64,000 nt of DNA, taken from positions 1 through 64,000 of the forward strand of contig CALVRA010000006.1 of NCBI GenBank assembly GCA_944358415.1, in the 5' to 3' direction. Source of the stretch: an uncultured Bacilli bacterium (lineage in GTDB: Bacteria; Bacillota_I; Bacilli_A; RF39; UBA660). Under the pieces are notes generated by a model. The model was not told where the DNA came from. It ran no database searches and saw only the letters and a program-made list of their open reading frames with translations. This document shows, piece by piece, positions 1 through 6,352 of the stretch; the first letter of the stretch is position 1, and each line of letters starts with the position of its first letter. Both the position numbers and the translations under genes were made by a program.

Positions 1-96
1 AAAAATATGCTTAAAGAAAATATGGATATTCAAACTATTTCTAGATTAACAAATCTAACTGAAACAGATATTCAAAAGATTAGAAGCACTGAGTGA
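1..96 (+). CDS. C-terminal tail of a protein cut by the window edge, possibly a PD-(D/E)XK (Rpn-type) nuclease/transposase
   Basis: Frame 1 is open from the first base and stops with TGA at 94-96, giving about 31 residues. The tail contains ISRLTNLTETDIQKIR, a short helical 'is-it-T-G-L-s-..-I-..-L' pattern that resembles the end of Rpn-family recombination-promoting nuclease/transposase proteins. The catalytic part lies outside the window, so the family is a guess from the tail only. A hairpin follows directly. Confidence 0.4.
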   Translation, partial: KNMLKENMDIQTISRLTNLTETDIQKIRSTE

Positions 97-110
97 AATT
101 AGTGCTTTTA
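84..110 (+). terminator. Possible intrinsic terminator of the edge gene
   Basis: AAGCACT (84-90) pairs with AGTGCTT (101-107) across a ten-base loop that includes the TGA stop. Only a short T run follows, so termination would be weak. Confidence 0.4.
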
Positions 111-187
111 AAATATATTATTTTCATTAAATTTGGTATTAATTGTATTTGATTTTGTAAAGTATTGTTAAATTTATTTGGTTATTT

Positions 188-215
188 TTGTTTTTAAAGG
201 AAAAAATGATATAAT
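188..215 (+). promoter_or_regulatory. Candidate SigA-type promoter of ftsK/spoIIIE
   Basis: A perfect TATAAT at 210-215 has a poor -35 (TTGTTT, 188-193) sixteen bases upstream. It would start transcription about 20 bases before the ribosome binding site of the translocase gene. Confidence 0.4.
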
Positions 216-241
216 TGATATGTAATAATGGAGAGGATAAA

Positions 242-2425
242 ATGGCGAAGAAGAAGTCAAGAAAGCAAAAGAAAGAAGCTCCATCTTATAGTATAGAGCT
301 TAAAGGAATTTTACTTATATTAATTATGATTATTGGATGCTGTCCATTTGGGGTAACGGCTGACATTATTAAAGGGTTTGCCGGTTTTATTGCTGGTGGC
401 TGGTATATTTTGCCGCTTATTGCTACTGGAGCAGCTGGTATATATATGATGGTTAAAAGAGAAAAACCTGATTTTTTAACTTCAAGATTAGTAGGACTTT
501 ATATTTTGGTTGTTGGGGTACTTATTTTATCACATACAGAATATATTAAAGCTATGGGCAATAATAATATTTCGGCATGGGAGATTATTATTGCAACAGT
601 TGATAATTTAATGGCATTTGTCAATCATACAGCTGATATTCAAGGCGGAGGTATGCTTGGAGCTATTTTTTCTGTTATTGGGGTGAAACTACTTACTTTA
701 GAGGGAACTAGGGTGGTTTGTTTTGCTTTGATTGTCTGTGGTTTAATTATGTTTACTGGTATATCTATTTATGATGCAGTACGTGGGGTTAAAGATAAAG
801 TTAAGCAAGCTAAAGAAGTTAAAATAAATAAAAAAGCCGAAAAAGCGGCTAAAGAGGCAGAAGAAGAGTTTGAAAATGAGGATAAGAAAGTTGTCATTTC
901 ATCAATAGATGAACTTCCGAAGGAGCCAGTTAAAGAAGAGCAAACAGAGCCTAAGGAAGTGCATATTGATAGTTCAGGTTATAATAAACCACCAATTGGA
1001 CTTTTATTAAAGCCAAAGATAAAAAAAGAAGCTATTAAGGCAAATCAGGATTCAATCAAGTTTAATGTTACTGAACTTGAGAAAGTTATTAAAGATTTTG
1101 GCGTTGAGGGTAAGGTTGTGGCGGCTAATATTGGGCCATCAGTTACTCAGTATGAACTTGAGATTAAGTCTGGTACTAGACTTTCTAAGATAACAGCTTT
1201 GAATAAGGAAATTGCTTTAGAGCTTGGGGCTAGAGATGTGCGTATACAAGCGCCAATTCCTGGCAAAAAAACAGTTGGTATTGAACTACCTAATAAATCA
1301 ATTATGCCGGTTTCTATTAGAGAAATTTTGGAGGCAGTTCCTAAGAGTAAGGATGATTCTAAATTATTAGTGGCTTTAGGTAAAAGTATTATGGGTGATT
1401 CAGTTTGGTGTGAGATTGATAAGACACCACATTTACTTGTGGCTGGTTCTACTGGTAGTGGTAAATCAGTTTGTATTAATAGTATGATTACATCTATTTT
1501 GATGAGGACTAAGCCAGATGAAGTAAAGCTTGTATTAGTAGATCCTAAAAAAGTCGAACTTTCAATGTATAATGGAGTTCCACATTTACTTACTCCAGTG
1601 GTTACTGATCCTAAAAAAGCTAATATTGTTTTACAAAAGATTGTTAAAATAATGGAAGATAGATATGATTTGTTTGAAGGAAGTAAGACTAAAAATATTG
1701 CAGGTTATAATGCTTATGTAGATAAAAAAAATGAGAGTTTAAAAGATGATGAGAAGATAAATAGGCTTTCTTATATTGTTGTTATAATAGACGAGCTTGC
1801 AGATTTGATGCTTGTTGCAGCTAAAGAGGTTGAAGATTCGATTATGCGAATTACTCAAATGGCCAGAGCAGCTGGTATTCATTTGATTGTGGCTACGCAA
1901 AGACCTAGTACAGATGTTATTACTGGTGTTGTTAAAGCTAATATTCCATCACGTATTTCATTTGCGGTATCTTCTAGTATTGATTCTAGAACTATACTTG
2001 ATATGAGTGGGGCTGAGAAGTTGCTTGGTAAAGGTGATATGTTATTTTTGCCGCAAGGTGAGAGTATTCCGACACGTGTTCAAGGAACTTTTGTCAGTGA
2101 TGATGAGATTAAAGCTGTTGTCGATTATACTATTTCTCAGCAAAAAGCAATGTATGATACCTCCTTAACTATATCAGATGAAGATAGAGGGGCGACTACA
2201 ATGGTGGAAGATGATGATTATGATGAACCTCTTTATAATGAAATTAGGGAATTTGTTATTACTCAAGGTAAAGCAAGTGCATCACTTTTACAAAGACGGT
2301 TTAGACTTGGATATAATAGGGCAGCTAGATGTATAGATTTACTTGAAGAAAGAGGTATTGTTGGACCAGCTAATGGATCTAAGCCAAGAGAAGTATTAGT
2401 TAAGCTAGAGAAGAAGGATGAATAG
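242..2425 (+). CDS. DNA translocase FtsK/SpoIIIE
   Basis: A membrane-anchored, ATP-driven DNA pump that clears chromosome DNA through a closing septum; in spore formers it moves the chromosome into the forespore. The 727-residue product begins at ATG 242 behind GGAGAGG (230-236); an in-frame ATG at 215 lacks such a site. Four or so hydrophobic segments fill the first 190 residues and an acidic/lysine-rich linker follows. The alpha/beta motor has Walker A GSTGSGKS near residue 402 and Walker B-type VVIIDELADLM. A C-terminal winged-helix gamma domain (last ~65 residues, ending near VGPANGSKPREVL) would read oriented DNA motifs. It stands alone with its own terminator. Sequence alone does not separate FtsK from SpoIIIE, and the nearby sporulation genes make either role possible. 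Confidence 0.95.
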   Translation: MAKKKSRKQKKEAPSYSIELKGILLILIMIIGCCPFGVTADIIKGFAGFIAGGWYILPLIATGAAGIYMMVKREKPDFLTSRLVGLYILVVGVLILSHTEYIKAMGNNNISAWEIIIATVDNLMAFVNHTADIQGGGMLGAIFSVIGVKLLTLEGTRVVCFALIVCGLIMFTGISIYDAVRGVKDKVKQAKEVKINKKAEKAAKEAEEEFENEDKKVVISSIDELPKEPVKEEQTEPKEVHIDSSGYNKPPIGLLLKPKIKKEAIKANQDSIKFNVTELEKVIKDFGVEGKVVAANIGPSVTQYELEIKSGTRLSKITALNKEIALELGARDVRIQAPIPGKKTVGIELPNKSIMPVSIREILEAVPKSKDDSKLLVALGKSIMGDSVWCEIDKTPHLLVAGSTGSGKSVCINSMITSILMRTKPDEVKLVLVDPKKVELSMYNGVPHLLTPVVTDPKKANIVLQKIVKIMEDRYDLFEGSKTKNIAGYNAYVDKKNESLKDDEKINRLSYIVVIIDELADLMLVAAKEVEDSIMRITQMARAAGIHLIVATQRPSTDVITGVVKANIPSRISFAVSSSIDSRTILDMSGAEKLLGKGDMLFLPQGESIPTRVQGTFVSDDEIKAVVDYTISQQKAMYDTSLTISDEDRGATTMVEDDDYDEPLYNEIREFVITQGKASASLLQRRFRLGYNRAARCIDLLEERGIVGPANGSKPREVLVKLEKKDE

Positions 2426-2436
2426 TCCTTCTTTTT
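2411..2436 (+). terminator. Intrinsic terminator after ftsK/spoIIIE
   Basis: AAGAAGGA (2411-2418) pairs with TCCTTCTT (2426-2433), followed by a short T run. The stem includes the last codons and the TAG stop. Confidence 0.7.
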
Positions 2437-2502
2437 ATGTCTAGTTTTGACGAAGTTATTTTTTTATGATGGTAAAAGTGCTAAAGTATGGTTGGTGATG
2501 AT

Positions 2503-2829
2503 ATGCTAGAGATAGATATGACTTCGAAGTATGGTATTTTGTTTGTAAGGTTATTTGGTGAAGTATCTAGAAAAACAAGAAAAAAGTTAAATGATGAGGC
2601 CGGAGCTTTAATTAAGAAAGCCGGAATTTTAAATGTTGTGTTTAATTTAGAAAATGTAAGTTTTATGGATGAAAGTGGTTTTAAAACATTAGTTAAATAT
2701 TACAATTTATGTAATAAAAATAATGGCATTAGTTTTATCTGTTTAAGTAAGAATCGTTTTAATTTTGATTTTACTAGTTTTAATATGGTACCTGATGAAT
2801 TATCAGCTCATTATTTAATTAATGTTTAA
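2503..2829 (+). CDS. spoIIAA: SpoIIAA-like anti-sigma factor antagonist (STAS domain)
   Basis: This 108-residue protein has the length and alternating pattern of a single STAS domain. FMDESGFKTLV (about residues 53-63) holds the position of the phosphorylatable serine of SpoIIAA (usual form LDSSGLG). In known systems the unphosphorylated protein binds the anti-sigma kinase SpoIIAB and frees SigF in the forespore. The start at ATG 2503 is preferred because GGTGATG lies just upstream; ATG 2488 in the same frame has no good site. A sporulation sigma factor gene follows after ten bases, which supports the role. The usual middle gene, spoIIAB, is absent here. Divergence from the canonical motif leaves some doubt about whether it is SpoIIAA proper. 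Confidence 0.7.
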   Translation: MLEIDMTSKYGILFVRLFGEVSRKTRKKLNDEAGALIKKAGILNVVFNLENVSFMDESGFKTLVKYYNLCNKNNGISFICLSKNRFNFDFTSFNMVPDELSAHYLINV

Positions 2830-2839
2830 GGGGGAGATT

Positions 2840-3478
2840 ATGGATGAAATAAAAGATGTGATTTTAAATAACAGCAATTTAATTTATAGTATTGCTAGTA
2901 AATTTAAAGGTCATGATATGGATGATTTATTTCAGGTAGGATGTATTGGAATGATTGAAGCTTATAAGCATTTTGATAAGAGTAAGAATGTAAAATTTAC
3001 TACTTATGCTTATTCTTTTATTTTAGGAAAAATTTCGGAATATGTGAGAGAAAATCATAATGTCCGTGTTAGTAAGGATGTACAGAGGATGAAAAAGAAA
3101 ATTTTGAGGGTTAAGGAAGCTTTAGCTCAGGAATTAATGAGAGAACCAACTAATTTTGAGGTTAGTGAATATTTAGATATTTCGCTTAATAATTTAGAGC
3201 TTATTATGGGGTATGGTGGTGACGGTGTTAGTTTGGATGAGGTTTATTTTGATGATTTATCACTTTATGATGTGACTGGAGATAAGACGATAGATTATAA
3301 TAGTTTGACTTTTTTAAAAGATGAGATAAATAAATTAAAGGAGCCTGAGCGTTCAATTATGATTAAGAGATATTTTGAGGATATGACGCAATGTGATACA
3401 GCTCATGATTTAGGTTTAAGTCAGGTTGAGGTATCTAGAAAAGAGAAAAAAGTTTTAGTTAAGCTTCGTCAGATGTGA
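2840..3478 (+). CDS. Sporulation-type RNA polymerase sigma factor (SigF/SigG class)
   Basis: This 212-residue sigma-70-family protein is shorter than SigF of Bacillus (about 255). Region 2 is clear: MDDLFQVGCIGMIEAYKHFD and the following KFTTYAYSFILGKISEYVRE, matching the core-binding and -10-reading helices. A region-3-like block with REPTNFEVSEYLDIS follows, then a region-4 HTH containing ERSIMIKRYFEDMTQCDTAHDLGLSQVEVSR. ATG 2840 is chosen because AAGGGGGA ends four bases before it; ATG 2822 would overlap spoIIAA and lacks a site. Linkage to the STAS gene points to SigF, but SigG is equally close in sequence type. It would drive forespore genes such as spoVA or spoIVB. Confidence 0.8.
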   Translation: MDEIKDVILNNSNLIYSIASKFKGHDMDDLFQVGCIGMIEAYKHFDKSKNVKFTTYAYSFILGKISEYVRENHNVRVSKDVQRMKKKILRVKEALAQELMREPTNFEVSEYLDISLNNLELIMGYGGDGVSLDEVYFDDLSLYDVTGDKTIDYNSLTFLKDEINKLKEPERSIMIKRYFEDMTQCDTAHDLGLSQVEVSRKEKKVLVKLRQM

Positions 3479-3507
3479 TTGACAATCATAATCTATTACA
3501 CTATAAT
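3479..3507 (+). promoter_or_regulatory. Strong SigA-type promoter of the pseudopilin gene
   Basis: TTGACA (3479-3484) and TATAAT (3502-3507) are both perfect consensus boxes with a 17-base spacer. The predicted start near 3514 leaves a leader of only about 11 bases before ATG 3525. The -35 box overlaps the end of the sigma gene's stop region. Confidence 0.85.
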
Positions 3508-3524
3508 TAATGATAGGTGATGGT

Positions 3525-3929
3525 ATGAGAAAAGGGTTTACTTTGGCGGAGTTACTTGGAGTTATTGTTATTTTAGGATTAATTGCAATGATTGCAATTC
3601 CGACTATTAATAGTGCTTTAAATTCATCAAGGGATAAGGCTTATGATGAACAAATTAGAACTATTGAAGAAGCTTCGAGGACATATATGTCTAAAAATTC
3701 ATTAAAATTACCGAATATGACTGAAGGAAGTACGTGCTGTTTGGGGATTGAGGTTTTAAAAGAAGCTGGTTTACTCCAAGCTGATGATATAAAAAATCCT
3801 AAATATCAAAAAAATAGTACGGAAGATGATGAAAAATTTGAAAATTTTAATGGGTCAGTAATCATTACCTTTGAAAATAATAAATACAATTATGAGTATG
3901 TGAACGATAATACATGCACTCCTTGTTAG
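3525..3929 (+). CDS. Type IV pilin-like protein (prepilin N-terminal motif)
   Basis: The 134-residue product begins MRKGFTLAELLGVIVILGLI, a textbook class III signal: a short basic leader, G-F at the peptidase cut site, Glu at +5, then a long hydrophobic helix. A prepilin peptidase would cut after the glycine and the helix would pack into a pilus, pseudopilus or competence filament. The C-terminal half carries a CC pair and a closing CTPC, so a disulphide is possible. ATG 3525 is used because AGGTGATGG precedes it and because it places the leader correctly. It is a single gene with its own promoter and terminator; no assembly ATPase or peptidase is next to it, so the machine it belongs to is unknown. 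Confidence 0.8.
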   Translation: MRKGFTLAELLGVIVILGLIAMIAIPTINSALNSSRDKAYDEQIRTIEEASRTYMSKNSLKLPNMTEGSTCCLGIEVLKEAGLLQADDIKNPKYQKNSTEDDEKFENFNGSVIITFENNKYNYEYVNDNTCTPC

Positions 3930-3940
3930 GGTGCATTTTT
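3914..3940 (+). terminator. Intrinsic terminator after the pilin-like gene
   Basis: ATGCAC (3914-3919) pairs with GTGCAT (3931-3936), extended by CCT/AGG inside, and is followed by TTTTTT. Confidence 0.7.
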
Positions 3941-3941
3941 T

Positions 3942-3970
3942 GTATAGAAAGAAGTTTTTGGTTCATAATA
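3942..3970 (+). promoter_or_regulatory. Candidate SigF/SigG-type promoter of the spoVA operon
   Basis: GTATA (3942-3946) fits the forespore -35 pattern GNATR, and CATAATA (3964-3970), 17 bases on, fits the -10 pattern CATNNTA. In Bacillus, spoVA is driven by SigG, so the match is expected. One caution: transcription would start at about 3977, inside the AGGAGG of spoVAC (3976-3981), leaving a very short leader. Confidence 0.4.
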
Positions 3971-3989
3971 GTTTTAGGAGGAATTTGTT

Positions 3990-4427
3990 ATGAAACAAAG
4001 TTATCAAGATATTGTTAGTAAAAATAGTCCTAAGGAAAATGTGTTTATGAATGCAGTAGTGGCATTTATTTCAGGTGGTTTAATGGGAATAATAGCTCAA
4101 TATTTAATTGATGGTTATAGTGCTTTGCTTGATATTTCTACTAAGGAGGCTACAGTGTGTATGCTTGTAACACTTATATTTTTAAGCTGTTTGTTTACTT
4201 CTTTAGGCTTTTTTGATAAATGGGTTAATTTTTGTAAATGCGGATTAATTATACCGATTACTGGTTTTGCGCATGCGACGATGAGTGCGGCTTTAGAGTA
4301 TAGAAAAGAAGGTTTAGTTACAGGTATTGGTATGAATATGCTTAAACTTTCTGGGGCAGTGATTATTTTTGGAGTTGTCAGCAGTTTTGTGTTTAGTTTG
4401 ATTAGGATGGTGGTGGGACTTATATGA
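3990..4427 (+). CDS. spoVAC: Stage V sporulation protein AC (SpoVAC)
   Basis: A small membrane protein of the SpoVA channel, which loads Ca-dipicolinate into the forespore and releases it on germination. The 145 residues match the family length and show four hydrophobic segments (about 20-45, 55-75, 85-105 and 120-143). ITGFAHATMSAALEYRKEGL is the kind of conserved stretch seen in SpoVAC/SpoVAE proteins. AGGAGG (3976-3981) fixes the start. It overlaps spoVAD by four bases, so translation is probably coupled. The operon is reduced to the conserved core AC-AD-AE; spoVAA, spoVAB and spoVAF are not present here. Confidence 0.9.
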   Translation: MKQSYQDIVSKNSPKENVFMNAVVAFISGGLMGIIAQYLIDGYSALLDISTKEATVCMLVTLIFLSCLFTSLGFFDKWVNFCKCGLIIPITGFAHATMSAALEYRKEGLVTGIGMNMLKLSGAVIIFGVVSSFVFSLIRMVVGLI

Positions 4428-5410
4428 CATTTAAATTTAATAATGTTTATATATATTCTACATCTACGGTGACAGGACCTTATGAAGGAAATGGACCACT
4501 AGGTAAATTTTTTGATTTATGTCATAAAGATTTATATTTTGGAAAGAGGAACTGGGAAGAGGCAGAAGAGTGTTTAATTAAAGAAAGTGTTAATATTTTG
4601 GCTAAAAAAGGTGATTTTAATTTAGAAGATGTGGATGTTTTTATTGGTGGTGATTTACTTAATCAGATCGCTCCTTCTAATTATGCGATGAGTAATTTTG
4701 ATAAGAGTTTTATTGGGATATATGCGGCATGTGCGACATCGACTTTAGGACTTATTTTAGGAGGGAGTTTGATTGAAAGTGGTTTTGTAAAAAAAGCTGT
4801 AACTTTTACTTCTTCACATAATATGTCAGCGGAGAAACAATATCGTTATCCGACTGAATATGGTGGTCCAAAACCTAAAACAACGACCTTTACTTCTACT
4901 GGGGCAGCCTCATGTTTACTTATGAGTAGTGGTGATATTAAGCTTGAAAGTGGAACAATTGGAGTGGCTACCGATTCTATGATAAAAGATGTTTTTAATA
5001 TGGGGGCAGTGATGGCTAAGGCAGCTGCTGATACAATAGTTAAACATTTAAAGGATACTGGAAGAAATATTGATTATTATGATTTGGTTTTGACTGGTGA
5101 TCTAGGAATTTATGGTAAGAAGATTTTAAAGGAGTATATGTTTACAGAATATGGGATTAAACTAAAAAAATATAATGATACGGGGGTTATGCTTTATGAT
5201 AGAAAAGAGCAACCTGTTTATGCAGGAGCTTCTGGTCCAGCGTGTGCACCTTTAGTTACTTATAGTTATATATTTGATGAGATGCGAAAAGGAAAATATA
5301 AAAAAGTATTATTGGCAGCAACTGGGGCACTTATGAGTCCTACAATGGTTAATCATAAACTTAGTATTCCAGCTATTTGTCATGCAGTTAGTTTGGAGGC
5401 GATGATATGA
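4424..5410 (+). CDS. spoVAD: Stage V sporulation protein AD (SpoVAD)
   Basis: A 328-residue soluble protein with the thiolase/ketosynthase fold of SpoVAD, which binds dipicolinic acid and works with the SpoVAC/AE membrane proteins. The opening TFKFNNVYIYSTSTVTGPYE and GPLGKFFDLCHKDLYFGK are characteristic, and IGIYAACATSTLGLILGG surrounds the cysteine at the position of the thiolase nucleophile. It starts at ATG 4424 inside the end of spoVAC and overlaps spoVAE by four bases, giving a tightly coupled three-gene unit. The length is close to the normal 335-340 residues, and nothing looks damaged. Confidence 0.93.
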   Translation: MTFKFNNVYIYSTSTVTGPYEGNGPLGKFFDLCHKDLYFGKRNWEEAEECLIKESVNILAKKGDFNLEDVDVFIGGDLLNQIAPSNYAMSNFDKSFIGIYAACATSTLGLILGGSLIESGFVKKAVTFTSSHNMSAEKQYRYPTEYGGPKPKTTTFTSTGAASCLLMSSGDIKLESGTIGVATDSMIKDVFNMGAVMAKAAADTIVKHLKDTGRNIDYYDLVLTGDLGIYGKKILKEYMFTEYGIKLKKYNDTGVMLYDRKEQPVYAGASGPACAPLVTYSYIFDEMRKGKYKKVLLAATGALMSPTMVNHKLSIPAICHAVSLEAMI

Positions 5411-5757
5411 TATATTTAAATGCTTTTATATTTGCAGGGATAGTATGCGCTTTAGGACAAATTATTTTAGATACGACTAAATTAACACCTGGTCATATTA
5501 CGGTTATATTTGTGGTTGTTGGAGCTTTTCTGGATGTTTTTAATATATATGATAGACTTGTTTTGTGGGCAGGTGGTGGTGCACTTGTACCAATTACAAG
5601 TTTTGGTCATAATTTAATTCATGGGGCAATTCATGGATATAATACAGAAGGGGTTTTAGGACTTTTTAGCGGAACTTTAGATTTGACGGCGGCTGGTATT
5701 AGTGCGGCTATTATCTTTGCCTTTTTTATGTCACTTATTTTTGAACCGAGAGATTAG
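5407..5757 (+). CDS. spoVAE: Stage V sporulation protein AE (SpoVAE, SpoVAEb type)
   Basis: A 116-residue membrane protein related to SpoVAC. It has three to four hydrophobic segments, and PITSFGHNLIHGAIHGYNTE parallels the conserved ITGFAH stretch of SpoVAC. With SpoVAC it forms the membrane part of the dipicolinate channel. It starts within the last codons of spoVAD and ends the operon, with a hairpin just downstream. Confidence 0.9.
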   Translation: MIYLNAFIFAGIVCALGQIILDTTKLTPGHITVIFVVVGAFLDVFNIYDRLVLWAGGGALVPITSFGHNLIHGAIHGYNTEGVLGLFSGTLDLTAAGISAAIIFAFFMSLIFEPRD

Positions 5758-5759
5758 AT

Positions 5760-5785
5760 GTCTAGTAAGAGCTAGATGTTTTTTC
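5760..5785 (+). terminator. Possible terminator of the spoVA operon
   Basis: TCTAG (5761-5765) pairs with CTAGA (5772-5776), with wobble pairs outside, and runs into TGTTTTTTC. The stem is short, so strength is uncertain. Confidence 0.45.
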
Positions 5786-5814
5786 TTGACAAACTTTTGT
5801 TCGTTTAGTAGAAT
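5786..5814 (+). promoter_or_regulatory. Candidate promoter of the DUF7666-like gene
   Basis: TTGACA (5786-5791) and TAGAAT (5809-5814) are separated by 17 bases. A second option is an extended -10, TGATATAAT at 5845-5853, closer to the gene. Confidence 0.55.
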
Positions 5815-5866
5815 GTTTATAGTGATTAAAAGTGTTGACAGTAATGATATAATAATTTTGGATGTG

Positions 5867-6352
5867 ATGAAAATGTTTGTTGTTGGTTATAAGGCTTTTA
5901 ATAAGGATTTGACTAATAGATATGGTGATAAATTTGAGGTTGGTAAGAGTTACTGTGTTTTAGGAGATATTAAGTGGGGGAATGACGGTAATGGCTTTCA
6001 TTTGTGCATTAATATTGAGGATTGTTTTAGATATTTTGATTCTAAGGAGTCGGTAATTGCAGAAGTTATTGGCTTTGGAGAATTAAAAAAATATGATGAT
6101 GAGTATTATGGATATTATGATATGTATGTTTGTGAAAAGTTAAAAGTTGTAAGGCTTGTTTCTAGAGAAGAGATATTTAGTATGGTTAAGAATTTTTCAG
6201 AAGATAGGCTTTATAGATTTGTTCAAACTTATGATATGACTGATGAGGAAAGTGCGAAGGTAGAGGCGGCATCTAAGGGTAAACAAAAGGTTTTGAAAGC
6301 GATTAGATTTTATCATTATGGTGATAAAGATGTATATAAGGAGGATTATTAA
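5867..6352 (+). CDS. Conserved hypothetical protein, DUF7666-like
   Basis: This 161-residue protein opens (M)[19 protein letters not shown], then FEVGKSYCV and [16 protein letters not shown]. The pattern 'y-K-a-F-n-k-d-l-t-.-r-...-f-e-v-G-k-.-y-.....-G-F-h-.-c-.....-c-..-y-y' is that of the DUF7666 domain, common in phage and bacterial proteins and of unknown function. There is no signal peptide or membrane segment. The open frame extends upstream to 5702, but the extra part runs through the terminator and both candidate promoters, so ATG 5867 (or ATG 5873) is preferred. It ends at the uvrA start codon (TAATG overlap). No function is proposed; linkage to uvrA may only be positional. Confidence 0.6.
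   Translation: MKMFVVGYKAFNKDLTNRYGDKFEVGKSYCVLGDIKWGNDGNGFHLCINIEDCFRYFDSKESVIAEVIGFGELKKYDDEYYGYYDMYVCEKLKVVRLVSREEIFSMVKNFSEDRLYRFVQTYDMTDEESAKVEAASKGKQKVLKAIRFYHYGDKDVYKEDY

Noticed and set aside
5702..5866. Longer start for the DUF7666-like gene
   Set aside because: The extra part covers the spoVA terminator and both promoter candidates, and overlaps the end of spoVAE with no ribosome binding site.
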